Source: an uncultured Clostridia bacterium (lineage in GTDB: Bacteria > Bacillota > Clostridia > Christensenellales > Aristaeellaceae). From it: DNA of 21,313 nucleotides. This document shows positions 1-8,224 of this stretch, one piece after another; the first letter of the stretch is position 1, and each line of letters starts with the position of its first letter. The notes under the pieces were generated by a model. It was not told where the DNA came from, searched no databases, and saw only the letters and a list, made by a program, of their open reading frames with translations. A program made the position numbers and the translations under genes. The stretch is taken from positions 1 through 21,313 of the forward strand of contig CALGBY010000108.1 in NCBI GenBank assembly GCA_937886445.1, read 5' to 3'.

Positions 1-526
1 GCTTCTGGACATCGGGCTTCCCTTCTTCGACGGTTACCACTGGTGCCGGGAGATCCGCAAGCGCTCCAACGTGCCCATCATCTTCATCTCCTCCGCCTCG
101 GATAACATGAATATCATCATGGCCATGAACATGGGCGCGGACGATTTCATCGCCAAGCCCTTCGACGGGAGCGTCCTGATGGCCAAGGTGCAGGCGCTTT
201 TAAGGCGCACCTATGATTTTGCGGCCACCGCCCCGGTTTTATCCCACCGCGGGGCCATCCTGCAGACAGCGGACAGCGTCCTTCTTTACGGGGACGAGCG
301 GATCGAGCTTTCCAAAAACGAATTCCGCATCCTCTCCTGCCTTCTGGAAAACAAGGGCAAGGTGGTCAGCCGCGAAAAGCTGATGGAAAGGCTCTGGGCC
401 ACCGATAGCTTCGTGGACGAAAATACGCTCACGGTGAACGTCAACCGCCTCCGGAAAAAGCTCGACGCGGCGGGGCTTTCGGGCTTCATCGCCACCCGCT
501 TCGGCATGGGCTACGTGGTGGAATGA
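1..526 (+). CDS. OmpR-family response regulator, 5' truncated by the window edge
   Basis: DNA-binding output protein of a two-component system. The reading frame is open from base 2, so the gene starts upstream of the window. About 174 residues are visible against roughly 225-235 for the family, so about 50 N-terminal residues are missing. The receiver domain shows the phospho-acceptor Asp (codon 8-10, in LLDIGLP), the Ser of ISSASD and the conserved Lys of IAKPFDG. A winged-helix domain follows, recognisable from LSKNEFRILSCLLENKG and the recognition helix near NTLTVNVNRLRKKL. The stop is one base before the ATG of the next ORF, the usual coupled regulator-kinase order. Together with that ORF's two-TM start it suggests the BceRS/GraRS class that responds to cell-envelope antibiotics (inference). 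Leucine codons are mostly CTT/CTC, unlike genes further right. Confidence 0.93.
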   Translation, partial: LLDIGLPFFDGYHWCREIRKRSNVPIIFISSASDNMNIIMAMNMGADDFIAKPFDGSVLMAKVQALLRRTYDFAATAPVLSHRGAILQTADSVLLYGDERIELSKNEFRILSCLLENKGKVVSREKLMERLWATDSFVDENTLTVNVNRLRKKLDAAGLSGFIATRFGMGYVVE

Positions 527-527
527 C

Positions 528-1139
528 ATGAAGGAAAGCCCGTTTTTCTTCCGGTGGCTGAAAGGAAAAGCGCCTCTTTTCGGCGCCTTTCTGCTCTTTT
601 CCGCCATCCTCATCGGCTCCTTTGCGCTTTATCATCTGCCGCTTCGGGCGGTGATATACCCGCTTTTTCTCTGCCTTCTGACAGGGTGTATCCTTCTGAT
701 CCCCGATTACCTCAAAAAGCGATCGCTCCATCAGACGTTACGCAGAATGGAAGGCTTCACCTCCGAAATGCTCGAAAGCCTCCCGGAGGCTCTTTCAAGC
801 GAAGGGGAGGATTATCAGGCCGAGACCCTGTTCACCATGATGGATTACCTGTTCCGCCGTCCGCTGGTGGAGGCTTTCACCACCTGGGATTTTGAGGATC
901 ATCAGTGGCTGAAGGCGCCCTCCGGCCTGGTGCATTCCGACGGTACGCCCAAAAAAGCCCTGCTGATGCTGAAGGAAAAGCTGGCGGGGGACTGGCATAC
1001 CAGTGCTGATCTGATCACCGATGAAAACGGCTGCTGCGAGCTGTACGGCTTCCGCGGGGATTATGAGCTGACCTGCGGCGATGCCGCCCTGCCCTTCACG
1101 TTGAAGAAGGATATGGGCGAAACACAGATTCGGCTGTAA
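528..1139 (+). CDS. Chimeric ORF: histidine kinase N-terminus fused in frame to GH10 xylanase C-terminus
   Basis: Residues 1-96 look like the start of a BceS/GraS-type intramembrane-sensing kinase: two close TM helices (about 17-37 and 41-60), a short basic linker, then a helix ending EGEDYQ. The phospho-acceptor His region and the ATPase domain never appear. From about residue 97 the protein reads as the end of a GH10 xylanase: QAETLF, TTWDFEDHQWLKAPSGL, PKKAL, then a small tail with GFRGDYELT, the C-terminal pattern of clostridial GH10 enzymes. Both GH10 catalytic glutamates lie in the missing part. The switch falls at CAGGCC (816-821), which would fit either parent. Before it 5 of 20 Leu codons are CTG, after it 14 of 15. 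I expect neither kinase nor xylanase activity. It is either a misassembly or a real illegitimate recombination. Confidence 0.8.
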   Translation: MKESPFFFRWLKGKAPLFGAFLLFSAILIGSFALYHLPLRAVIYPLFLCLLTGCILLIPDYLKKRSLHQTLRRMEGFTSEMLESLPEALSSEGEDYQAETLFTMMDYLFRRPLVEAFTTWDFEDHQWLKAPSGLVHSDGTPKKALLMLKEKLAGDWHTSADLITDENGCCELYGFRGDYELTCGDAALPFTLKKDMGETQIRL

Positions 1140-1202
1140 GAAAAACCGGGAAGAGAGATCCGGCCGGTATGAAAACGGCCGCACACATTCTTATTTATTC
1201 AA

Positions 1203-1233
1203 AGCACCCTGCCCGTTTGGACAGGGTGCTTTT
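1203..1233 (+). terminator. Rho-independent terminator after the chimeric ORF
   Basis: Nine-base inverted repeat AGCACCCTG / CAGGGTGCT around a ten-base loop, followed by TTT. It sits 64 bp after the stop of the GH10-like tail, so it is probably the native xylanase terminator. The rest of 1140-1415 shows no gene I can support. Confidence 0.8.
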
Positions 1234-1415
1234 GTGATCCTGAGTCTGTTTCCGCAGCACCGTTCATCCGCCTGACCGGGATCCATGGATACAGGGGGCT
1301 GCCGTTTCCGTACGCGCCCGAAAAAGCCGCGGATGCTGTGACAGCTGACAGATGCGGTTCCGCACCGGGGCGGCGGGCGATCATGCCTGACCGCCTCTTT
1401 CCATCCGTTCCCGGA

Positions 1416-1886
1416 TCAGCCCTTGACGGAAAGCGCTTCTTTGATCAGATCGATCTTTATTTGATCCTGCTTGTTCTTTACATCTTTGCGATAGCTGTCC
1501 TTCAGAGAGGCTTCGTACACCTTCAGATAATCATTCAGGCCCGGCAGACGGTATTTTGCGCCTTCTTCTTCCAGAAACGGAATGCCGTCAGGCTCCACCC
1601 CGGCGAATCCGGTCAGGCTTTCCAGCACGGCAAAGGCCACCGTAACGCCGCCGCGCGTGAAAGCGTGCTCGTGTTCGTCGGTGAGGCGGTAGCCTTCCCG
1701 CTCCATCAGGGCTTTCAAAAGCGCCCACTCCTCTGTCAGGCACTTCTGCGGCAGCAGCACATCGATATCATCGGCGTTCAGGCTTTTCTGCAGTCTTCTT
1801 TCCAGCCCTAAAGAGCCGTAGAGCAGGGGACAGACCGACAGCTGAGCGTTGATCAGCCGGGCAAGCCGCAAAAATTCCGTATACAT
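1416..1886 (-). CDS. Small nucleotidyltransferase-fold protein
   Basis: 156-residue cytoplasmic protein. It has the polymerase-beta nucleotidyltransferase signature: LLYGSLGLE with Gly-Ser at 24-25, then ADDIDVLLP with acidic residues Asp39, Asp40 and Asp42. In this fold these bind metal and nucleotide. The rest matches a conserved clostridial family of stand-alone proteins of this size (HEHAF, FAGV, LPGLNDYLKVYEASLKDSYRKD, KNKQDQIKIDLIK), sometimes misnamed phosphoribosylanthranilate isomerase. No partner HEPN or antitoxin gene is adjacent and the substrate is unknown. The start is chosen for GGAGG eight bases upstream on the minus strand. It stands alone, divergent from the phosphomutase operon. 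Confident in the fold, not in the function. Confidence 0.8.
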   Translation of the reverse strand: MYTEFLRLARLINAQLSVCPLLYGSLGLERRLQKSLNADDIDVLLPQKCLTEEWALLKALMEREGYRLTDEHEHAFTRGGVTVAFAVLESLTGFAGVEPDGIPFLEEEGAKYRLPGLNDYLKVYEASLKDSYRKDVKNKQDQIKIDLIKEALSVKG

Positions 1887-2188
1887 TCCGTTTTCCTCCG
1901 TGTGTTTTTTGATTTACTTTGGGCAGGTCATTCGTCCGGACGGTGAAATCGATCGTTTCACAGATCCCGGCCTGTATCTCCGAGGCAGAGAATTCCCGTG
2001 CCTTGAACAGGCGGATATCCCTGTCTGACGGTATTGTCACACAGATCCCCTCTTCCGTCAATACAGGCAAAACGGACGGACAGCGCCGCCCGGCATCAGA
2101 TTTATTCTTTTCCTGCCGGTGAAATACTTGCACAAAACGCACAAAACACATATAATATCAGTATAAATACCTTAGGAGGCGGAACACG
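1887..2188. other. Divergent intergenic region
   Basis: 302 bp between the nucleotidyltransferase (-) and the phosphohexomutase (+). The right end holds the phosphomutase promoter and ribosome binding site. The left part contains only overlapping open frames without start signals. I see no clear promoter for the minus gene. Confidence 0.6.
2128..2156 (+). promoter_or_regulatory. Sigma-A promoter of the phosphomutase-GH3 operon
   Basis: -35 TTGCAC (2128-2133), 17-bp A-rich spacer, perfect -10 TATAAT (2151-2156). Transcription would start near 2163, about 26 bases before the gene. A strong AGGAGG ribosome binding site lies at 2174-2179. Confidence 0.85.
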
Positions 2189-3907
2189 ATGGGTTACATG
2201 GATGAATACCGGGCATGGCTCGATCACTTTTCCGGAGATCTTAAGCTGACAGAGGAACTGAACGCCATTCAGGATGAAAAGGAGATCGAGGATCGCTTTT
2301 ATACCGATCTGTCCTTCGGCACCGCGGGCATGCGCGGCGTGCTGGGCATGGGCAGAAACAGGATGAATATCTATACCGTACGCAGGGCCAGCTTTGGCTT
2401 GGCGGATTTTTTGCTGGGCGACGGCTCTGCGGATAAGGGAGTCGTCATTGCTTATGACAGCCGCAATATGAGCAGCGAATTTGCCATGGAGGCGGCGCTT
2501 TCACTGGCCGCCCGCGGTGTGAAGGCCTACCTTTTTGATTCTCTCCGGCCCGTGCCTGTGCTTTCCTTCGCGGTAAGGCATCTGGGCACCGCCGCCGGCA
2601 TCGTGGTGACGGCCAGCCATAATCCTCCGCAGTACAACGGCTACAAGGTGTACGCGGCGGATGGCGCCCAACTGGGGCCCGAGGCTGCCGATGCCGTAAC
2701 GGAAAAGATCCGCGCGCTTTCCTACTTCGATCTTAAGCCCATGGATGAGGCTGAGGCGAAGGAAAAGGGACTGCTTCAGATCATCGGCGACACTGAAGTG
2801 GATACGGATTATATCGCGATGATCAAGAGCCTTTCGCTGCGTCCCGAGCTGCTGAAGGAAAAAGGAAAGGATCTTTCCATCGTATATACGCCGCTGCATG
2901 GCTCCGGCAATGTGCCTGTGCGCCGTATGCTGAAGGAACTGGGCGTTGAGCATGTGGCCGTGGTAAAGGAGCAGGAGCTGCCGGACGGCAACTTCCCCAC
3001 GGTGAAGGCTCCCAACCCTGAGGATCCGAATGCCTTCACGCTGGCGATCCCGCTGGCGGATCAGACAGGAGCTACCGTGGTGTTCGGTACCGATCCGGAC
3101 TGTGACCGCATGGGTGTGGCTGTGCGCGACAGCGAGGGTGTGTTCCATACCCTTACCGGCAACCAGATCGGCTGTCTGCTGCTTTCTCATGTGCTTTCGT
3201 CAAGAAAGCTGAACGGTACGCTGCCTGAGAACGGCGCGGCGGTCAAATCCATCGTGAGCACGGAAATGGCGCGTTCCATCTGCAAAGATTACGGCGTGGA
3301 GCTGTTTGACGTGCTGACGGGCTTCAAATTTATCGGAGAAAAGATACAGCAATTTGAAGAGAGCGGAAGCCACAGCTTCCTGTTTGGCTTTGAGGAGAGC
3401 TTCGGCTTCCTGTCCGGCACCCGTGTGCGCGATAAGGACGGCGTGAATGCCAGCCTGCTTCTGTGTGAAGCCGCCTGCGCCGCCGCGGACGAGGGCGTGA
3501 CGCTGTATGACAAGCTGCAGGCACTGTTTGAAAAGTACGGATACTACACCGAAAAGGTGGTATCCGTTACCCTGCCCGGCAAGGACGGCGTGCAGAAGAT
3601 GAAGGATATCATGGCGTCCCTGCGCGCGCATGCTCCGGAGCAGCTGGCGGGCCTTCGTGTGACCGCGAAACGGGACTATAAGTCCGGCATCCGTACGGAT
3701 CTGCTTTCCGGGAAGGAAAACGAAATGGGACTTCCCGCGTCCGATGTGCTGTATTGGGAACTGGAAAACGGAAACTGGGTATGTGTACGCCCCAGCGGAA
3801 CGGAGCCCAAGATCAAGCTGTATGTCAATACCCGCGCTTCTTCCGAAAAGGAGAGCGTTGAACTGAATGAACAGCTGAAGGAAGCCGCGCAGGCGCTGCT
3901 CGGCTGA
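2189..3907 (+). CDS. Phosphoglucomutase/phosphomannomutase (alpha-D-phosphohexomutase)
   Basis: Cytoplasmic enzyme interconverting hexose 1- and 6-phosphates, linking sugar catabolism to nucleotide-sugar and wall precursors. At 572 residues it matches the Firmicutes PgcA-like class. All four active-site loops are present: TASHNP with the phospho-serine at about 143, the metal loop DPDCDRMG at 302-309, the sugar loop GFEESFGF at 400-407, and the phosphate-binding loop RPSGTEPKIK at 534-543. The N-terminal FGTAGMRG (43-50) is typical. AGGAGG lies nine bases before the chosen ATG; an in-frame ATG three codons later is an alternative. The GH3 gene follows 23 bp after the stop in the same operon, suggesting that glucose or xylose released by GH3 feeds nearby sugar-phosphate metabolism (inference). 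Glucose versus mannose preference cannot be read from sequence. Confidence 0.95.
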   Translation: MGYMDEYRAWLDHFSGDLKLTEELNAIQDEKEIEDRFYTDLSFGTAGMRGVLGMGRNRMNIYTVRRASFGLADFLLGDGSADKGVVIAYDSRNMSSEFAMEAALSLAARGVKAYLFDSLRPVPVLSFAVRHLGTAAGIVVTASHNPPQYNGYKVYAADGAQLGPEAADAVTEKIRALSYFDLKPMDEAEAKEKGLLQIIGDTEVDTDYIAMIKSLSLRPELLKEKGKDLSIVYTPLHGSGNVPVRRMLKELGVEHVAVVKEQELPDGNFPTVKAPNPEDPNAFTLAIPLADQTGATVVFGTDPDCDRMGVAVRDSEGVFHTLTGNQIGCLLLSHVLSSRKLNGTLPENGAAVKSIVSTEMARSICKDYGVELFDVLTGFKFIGEKIQQFEESGSHSFLFGFEESFGFLSGTRVRDKDGVNASLLLCEAACAAADEGVTLYDKLQALFEKYGYYTEKVVSVTLPGKDGVQKMKDIMASLRAHAPEQLAGLRVTAKRDYKSGIRTDLLSGKENEMGLPASDVLYWELENGNWVCVRPSGTEPKIKLYVNTRASSEKESVELNEQLKEAAQALLG

Positions 3908-3930
3908 TAAACAGACGGAGGAACAGGCAA

Positions 3931-6009
3931 ATGATGACGCATGAGGAAGCCTTTGAACGCGCGAAAAAGATAGTGGATCAAATGACGCTTGAGGAAGCCG
4001 CCTCCCAGCTGCGCTACGGCGCGCCGGCAGTGGAACGGCTGGGCGTTCCCGCCTATAACTATTGGAACGAGGCGTTGCACGGGGTGGCCCGAGCCGGTAC
4101 GGCCACCGTGTTCCCGCAGGCTATCGGCCTCGGCGCCACCTTTGATACGGAGCTGGAGAACAGCATCGGCAAAGTGATCGCAGAGGAGGGCCGTGCCAAA
4201 TACAACGCCCAGAGTGAAAAGGGAGACCGCGACATCTATAAGGGGCTTACCTTCTGGAGCCCCAATGTGAATATCTTCCGTGACCCGCGCTGGGGCAGAG
4301 GCCAGGAGACCTTCGGTGAAGATCCCTACCTTACATCCCGCATGGGCGTGGCGTTTGTCAAGGGGCTGCAGGGCGAGGGCGAGCATCTGAAGGCCGCGGC
4401 CTGCGCCAAGCACTTTGCCGTGCACAGCGGCCCTGAGGCCCTGCGCCATGAGTTTGACGCGGTGGTGGATGAGAAGGACCTGCGTGAGACCTATCTGCCC
4501 GCCTTTGAAGCACTGGTGGGCGAGGCGGATGTGGAGGCCGTGATGGGCGCGTACAACCGCACCAACGGCGAGCCCTGCTGCGGACATAAGAAGCTGATGG
4601 TGGATGTGCTGCGCGGCGAGTGGAAATTCAAGGGCCAGTTCGTGAGCGATTGCTGGGCCATCAAGGATTTTCATGATGCCCATCATGTGACCGATACCCC
4701 CACCGAAAGCGCCGCGCTGGCGCTGAAGATGGGCTGCGATGTGAACTGCGGCTCCACCTATCTGTGCATGCTGGCGGCCTATCAGGAAGGCAAGGTGACG
4801 GAGGAGGAGATCCGCCTCGCCGCTACCCGCGCGCTGATGACCCGTGTACGTCTGGGCGTGCTGGATGGCAGCAGTGAGTACGACAGCATTCCCTATACCG
4901 CCTGCGATACCGATGAAAACGCTGCTGTATCCCTGCAGGCCGCGCGTGAGAGCATGGTGCTTTTGAAGAATGACGGTATCCTGCCTCTTGACGCTGATAA
5001 ATTGACCTCTGTTGCCGTGATCGGCCCGAATGCCGATTCCATCCCCGCTCTGGAAGGCAACTATTCCGGCACCTCCTCCCGCTATGTAACGGTGCTGGAG
5101 GGGATCCGTGAGGCGCTGAAGGGAAAGGCACGCGTGTATTACAGCCTGGGAAGCCACCTGTACAGAGACCGTACAAGCGGCCTAGCCATGGCGGATGACC
5201 GTCTCGCGGAGGCAAAGGCCGTGGCCGAGGCCGCCGATGTGACGGTGCTGTGCCTGGGCCTTGATCCGTCCATTGAGGGCGAGCAGGGCGATACAGGCAA
5301 TGAATTCTCCTCCGGCGATAAAAAGACGCTGGACCTGCCCGATACGCAGAAACGTCTGCTGGAAACAGTGCTTTCCGCGGGCAAGCCGGTCATCGTGCTG
5401 CTGCTTTCCGGAAGCGCTCTGAATGTAACGGAGGGCAATGCGATCCTGCAGTGCTGGTATCCCGGTCAGGCGGGCGGTACCGCCGCGGCGGATATCCTGT
5501 TCGGCCGGGTCTCTCCCTGCGGAAAGCTGCCTGTCACCTTCTATCACAGCGTGGATGATCTGCCCGATTTCTGCGATTACAGCATGAAGAACCGTACCTA
5601 CCGGTACTTTGAGGGCGAGGCGCTGTATCCCTTCGGCTTCGGACTCTCCTATGCGGGATTCAGGTATTCCGACGCTTCCTTCGCGGACGGCAGGGTCACC
5701 GTTACAGTAAAGAACACGGGCAGCATGGCCGCGAAGGCTGTGACTCAGGTGTATGTGAAGGATGAGGAAAGCCCCTTCGCGGTGCGCAATACCAAGCTGT
5801 GCGCCTTCAGCAAGGATCTGCTCGCTCCCGGTGAGGAAAAGCAGATCGAGCTGCCTCTTTCTGATGACGCCTTCGCCTGCTGGGATGAAAACGGCGTAAA
5901 GGCCGTCCGTTCCTCCCGTTTCACCCTGTATGTGGCGGACCGCCAGCCGGATGAGCGCAGCAGCGCGCTTGCAGGCGGCGATGTTCAGAAGATCAGCGTA
6001 ACACTGTAA
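3931..6009 (+). CDS. Glycoside hydrolase family 3 beta-xylosidase/beta-glucosidase
   Basis: Exo-acting retaining enzyme removing xylose or glucose from the non-reducing ends of oligosaccharides. 692 residues, no signal peptide, so it probably acts on imported oligosaccharides. The N-terminal TIM barrel has YWNEALHG (44-51), RDPRWGRGQETFGEDPYL (117-134), KHF (160-162) and the nucleophile Asp240 in VSDCW; the SDC form and the RDPRWGRGQE block are typical of the xylosidase branch. The second alpha/beta domain contains LGLDPSIEGEQGD, where Glu448 or Glu450 is the likely acid/base. A fibronectin-III-like domain ends the protein (about 590-680), after YPFGFGLSY. GGAGG is nine bases before the first of two consecutive ATGs. 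It is co-transcribed with the upstream phosphomutase. Xylosidase is favoured over glucosidase but not proven. Confidence 0.94.
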   Translation: MMTHEEAFERAKKIVDQMTLEEAASQLRYGAPAVERLGVPAYNYWNEALHGVARAGTATVFPQAIGLGATFDTELENSIGKVIAEEGRAKYNAQSEKGDRDIYKGLTFWSPNVNIFRDPRWGRGQETFGEDPYLTSRMGVAFVKGLQGEGEHLKAAACAKHFAVHSGPEALRHEFDAVVDEKDLRETYLPAFEALVGEADVEAVMGAYNRTNGEPCCGHKKLMVDVLRGEWKFKGQFVSDCWAIKDFHDAHHVTDTPTESAALALKMGCDVNCGSTYLCMLAAYQEGKVTEEEIRLAATRALMTRVRLGVLDGSSEYDSIPYTACDTDENAAVSLQAARESMVLLKNDGILPLDADKLTSVAVIGPNADSIPALEGNYSGTSSRYVTVLEGIREALKGKARVYYSLGSHLYRDRTSGLAMADDRLAEAKAVAEAADVTVLCLGLDPSIEGEQGDTGNEFSSGDKKTLDLPDTQKRLLETVLSAGKPVIVLLLSGSALNVTEGNAILQCWYPGQAGGTAAADILFGRVSPCGKLPVTFYHSVDDLPDFCDYSMKNRTYRYFEGEALYPFGFGLSYAGFRYSDASFADGRVTVTVKNTGSMAAKAVTQVYVKDEESPFAVRNTKLCAFSKDLLAPGEEKQIELPLSDDAFACWDENGVKAVRSSRFTLYVADRQPDERSSALAGGDVQKISVTL

Positions 6010-6010
6010 A

Positions 6011-6037
6011 GGAAACGCCGAATAAATCGGCGTTTCC
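6011..6037 (+). terminator. Perfect 11-bp hairpin after the GH3 gene
   Basis: GGAAACGCCGA / TCGGCGTTTCC around a five-base loop, starting two bases after the GH3 stop. No T-run follows on the plus strand, so it may act as a 3'-end stabiliser or weak terminator. Confidence 0.55.
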
Positions 6038-6051
6038 CCAAAAGCAATGGC

Positions 6052-6087
6052 CGGCCGGTTTCGTGATATAAGGCACGGAATCGGCCG
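6052..6087 (+). terminator. Second 14-bp hairpin upstream of the YwaF-like gene
   Basis: CGGCCGGTTTCGTG pairs with CACGGAATCGGCCG over 14 positions (two G-U) around an eight-base loop, followed by TTTAT. It could finish termination of the GH3 transcript or form part of the next gene's leader. Confidence 0.45.
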
Positions 6088-6113
6088 TTTATCAAATGAG
6101 GTAATTTGAAAAC

Positions 6114-6941
6114 ATGGTCGAACTGGGGAATCCGTATTATTTTCTTTTTTTACTGTCCGGTATCGCAATATTTGTTTTGTTCTGGCTGTGCCTGCGCAAA
6201 AAAAGCGAAGACACAAAGAAAAATGTTCTTTTTATCTGGCTGCTACTCAATTTCCTTCTGCACTTTCTGAAGCAGTTGCTCCCGGGGTACGATCTTCCCG
6301 GCACCCTGCACAAATCCACCGCGGAAAATATCTGCGCGGTGAGCACGATGTGCTTTCCGTTCATCATGCTTCTAAAAAAGGATCATCCGCTGCGGGACTT
6401 CATGTTTTTCATCGGCATCACGGGCGGGATGGGCGCTTTTCTGTATCCCACCGAGGCTTTTGGGCGTTCGCTCGGCGAGCCGGACCTGTACCGCTTTTAT
6501 TTCTGCCATTTCACTTTGGGCGCGGTGCCGCTGCTGAGCGCGGCGCTGGGCCTGTACCGGCCGCGAATGAAGCGTTTCTGGGTCATTCCGCTGCTGTTTC
6601 TGTGCTGGGAAGCCGTCATTTTTCTGAATGAGGCGGTGCTGGTCGCGACCGGCATTGTGAACAGCACGCCGGCGCAGTTTTTTGACCGTGATATCCGGAA
6701 CAACGGCTTTGTGTTCGGCCCTACTTCTGATATGGCGGCCCTCGGCAATATTCTCACGGCGGTCGTTCCGTCCTTTATGAAAAAGGATGTTTCCGGGCTG
6801 CTGGGCGGCGGTGAAATGTACTGGCCGGTGCTTTGGCTGCTGATCCCCGGCTTTGTGTATTTTGTGCCTCTCTGGCTTTTGATGTGCCTGCCGCTTTGGC
6901 TCAGAGAAAAGATCACTCACAGGAAAGAGGAAAGCCTATGA
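6114..6941 (+). CDS. YwaF/TMEM164-like integral membrane protein
   Basis: 275-residue hydrophobic protein with about six or seven TM helices, starting around residues 8-26 (FLFLLSGIAIFVLFWLCLRK) and ending around 240-265. A cytoplasmic basic tail (REKITHRKEES) fits the positive-inside rule. The layout, with LLPGYDLPGTLHKSTAENICAVSTMCFP in the second and third helices and FYFCHFTLGAVPLL in the middle, resembles the Firmicutes YwaF (TIGR02206/TMEM164) family, whose role in bacteria is not established. The ribosome binding site is weak (GAGGT about 12 bases upstream). The stop overlaps the start of the tRNA-editing gene by four bases, so the two are translationally coupled. Family assignment is by overall pattern and moderately sure; the function is unknown. 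Confidence 0.75.
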   Translation: MVELGNPYYFLFLLSGIAIFVLFWLCLRKKSEDTKKNVLFIWLLLNFLLHFLKQLLPGYDLPGTLHKSTAENICAVSTMCFPFIMLLKKDHPLRDFMFFIGITGGMGAFLYPTEAFGRSLGEPDLYRFYFCHFTLGAVPLLSAALGLYRPRMKRFWVIPLLFLCWEAVIFLNEAVLVATGIVNSTPAQFFDRDIRNNGFVFGPTSDMAALGNILTAVVPSFMKKDVSGLLGGGEMYWPVLWLLIPGFVYFVPLWLLMCLPLWLREKITHRKEESL

Positions 6942-8095
6942 CCGAACGGCTGTATTATGATGATTCCTATATGCGGGAGTTTACCGCGCATGTTACCGCT
7001 GCCTGCGAAGCGGACGGGGATACCCTGATCACGCTGGACCGCAGCGCTTTTTACCCGACCAGCGGGGGTCAGCCCTATGATACCGGTGTGCTGATCGATA
7101 CGGCTTCAGGGCAGGCCTTTTCTGTTACCGATGTGGAGGTAAAGGATAACGAGGTATGGCACCGTGTTCGCGGAAAGCTGAAAACGGGCGATGAAGTGAC
7201 CGGAAGGATCGACTGGGAGCGCCGCTTTGACCATATGCAGCAACACGGCGGCGAGCATATGATCGCAGGGGCTTTCTGGAAGCTGTTTGGCGGCACCACC
7301 ATCGGGCTGCATCTGGGAAAAGAGGAAAGCAGTATCGATGTGACGATGCCGGACGGCCGTACGCGTATCACCGGGGAGGAAACCGCCGCGGTGGAGGAAT
7401 ATGTGAACCGGCATATCCAGAACGATGAAAGGATCCGCTGCTTCTTCCCTTCGGAAGCGGAGCTGGAAGCGCTCCCGCTTCGCAAGCCGCCCACGGTGAA
7501 GGAGCATATCCGTATCGTGGAGATCGGCGGATGGGAGCTGGTGGCCTGCGGCGGAACACATCCTTCGCGTACCGGTGAGATCGGGATCGTGAAGATCCTT
7601 TCCGTGGTGCCGGCAAAGGGAAAAGCGAGGGTGAGCTTTGTGTGCGGTATGCGCGCGGTGAGGTATCTTTCGCTCTGCGCGGCGCAGACGGAAATGAGCG
7701 CGCGTCTGCTTTCAGTGCAGCCGGGAGCATTGCTTCACGCGGCGGAGGAACTGAAGGAAAAGAACGCGGCGCTTGAGAAGGAACTGAAAAGCTTCCGTGC
7801 CGGGGAATATGAAAGAATGCTGGAGGAACATGACGGCGTTCTTTATCTTGAACAGGGAGACGCCGCCTGCCTGCAGACGGCGGTGAGCCGGTATATCGCC
7901 GCTCCCGGGCGTGTGGCGCTGTGCGGAGCTTCCGGACGGCTGATTTTCGCGAGAAGCGCCGGGCTTTCGGCGGATATGGCTGTGCTGCTCCGTCAGGTGG
8001 CCCGCGGCGGCGGTAAGCCGGATATGGCGAGCGGCGCCGGCACGGAGGAAAATGTACTGAGAGCGGCTGAGTTGCTGCGTAAAACGGAATTGTAA
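6938..8095 (+). CDS. AlaX-type alanyl-tRNA editing protein with DHHA1-like C-terminus
   Basis: Stand-alone trans-editing factor homologous to the editing domain of alanyl-tRNA synthetase; it hydrolyses Ser-tRNA(Ala) or Gly-tRNA(Ala) in the cytoplasm. The chosen ATG overlaps the upstream stop (ATGA) and gives 385 residues; an upstream in-frame extension lies inside the previous gene. The N-terminal block DRSAFYPTSGGQPYDTG (34-50) is the family hallmark. The zinc site is complete: His103 and His107 in HGGEH, Cys204 and His208 in CGGTH. A charged coiled-coil (about 260-300) leads to a DHHA1-like C-terminal domain with a Gly-rich loop (ARGGGKPDMASGAG). This is the long AlaX form. Adjacency to a YwaF-like gene has no obvious meaning. 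Confidence 0.93.
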   Translation: MTERLYYDDSYMREFTAHVTAACEADGDTLITLDRSAFYPTSGGQPYDTGVLIDTASGQAFSVTDVEVKDNEVWHRVRGKLKTGDEVTGRIDWERRFDHMQQHGGEHMIAGAFWKLFGGTTIGLHLGKEESSIDVTMPDGRTRITGEETAAVEEYVNRHIQNDERIRCFFPSEAELEALPLRKPPTVKEHIRIVEIGGWELVACGGTHPSRTGEIGIVKILSVVPAKGKARVSFVCGMRAVRYLSLCAAQTEMSARLLSVQPGALLHAAEELKEKNAALEKELKSFRAGEYERMLEEHDGVLYLEQGDAACLQTAVSRYIAAPGRVALCGASGRLIFARSAGLSADMAVLLRQVARGGGKPDMASGAGTEENVLRAAELLRKTEL

Positions 8096-8150
8096 CATTC
8101 ACAGGCGGGGCGGAATAATCGACTGCAGGTCTTCGTTATATGAATGTAGA

Positions 8151-8224
8151 TTTGGAAAACGAGTTCGGTCGTTTTTCAAACATACATCGGTTCCTCATTC
8201 GGAGGACGGGCAATAAGCCGGTAA
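8151..8224 (+). promoter_or_regulatory. Structured 5'-leader element, copy A, upstream of the secreted protein
   Basis: A 12-bp hairpin (8151-8162 with 8169-8180, one G-U) is followed by CATACATCGGT (core ATCGGT 8186-8191). Next comes a second hairpin, TCCTC / GAGGA with loop ATTCG (8192-8206), and then a GGC/GCC hairpin with an AATAA loop. The ribosome binding site and ATG follow 13-27 bases later. Three related copies lie elsewhere in the window (15371-15440, 19008-19061, 21226-21300). A weak -10 (TATATG, 8137-8142) sits just before the first hairpin; no good -35 was seen. Confidence 0.6.

Noticed and set aside
1768..2151. Minus-strand open frame of 127 codons upstream of the nucleotidyltransferase
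   Set aside because: It overlaps the nucleotidyltransferase by over 100 bp and crosses the phosphomutase promoter, and I saw no ribosome binding site. A decayed gene cannot be excluded.
3676..5157. Long minus-strand open frame (493 codons) antisense to the phosphomutase and GH3 genes
   Set aside because: It is a compositional shadow of GC-rich coding sequence, covering two well-supported genes with no recognisable domain.
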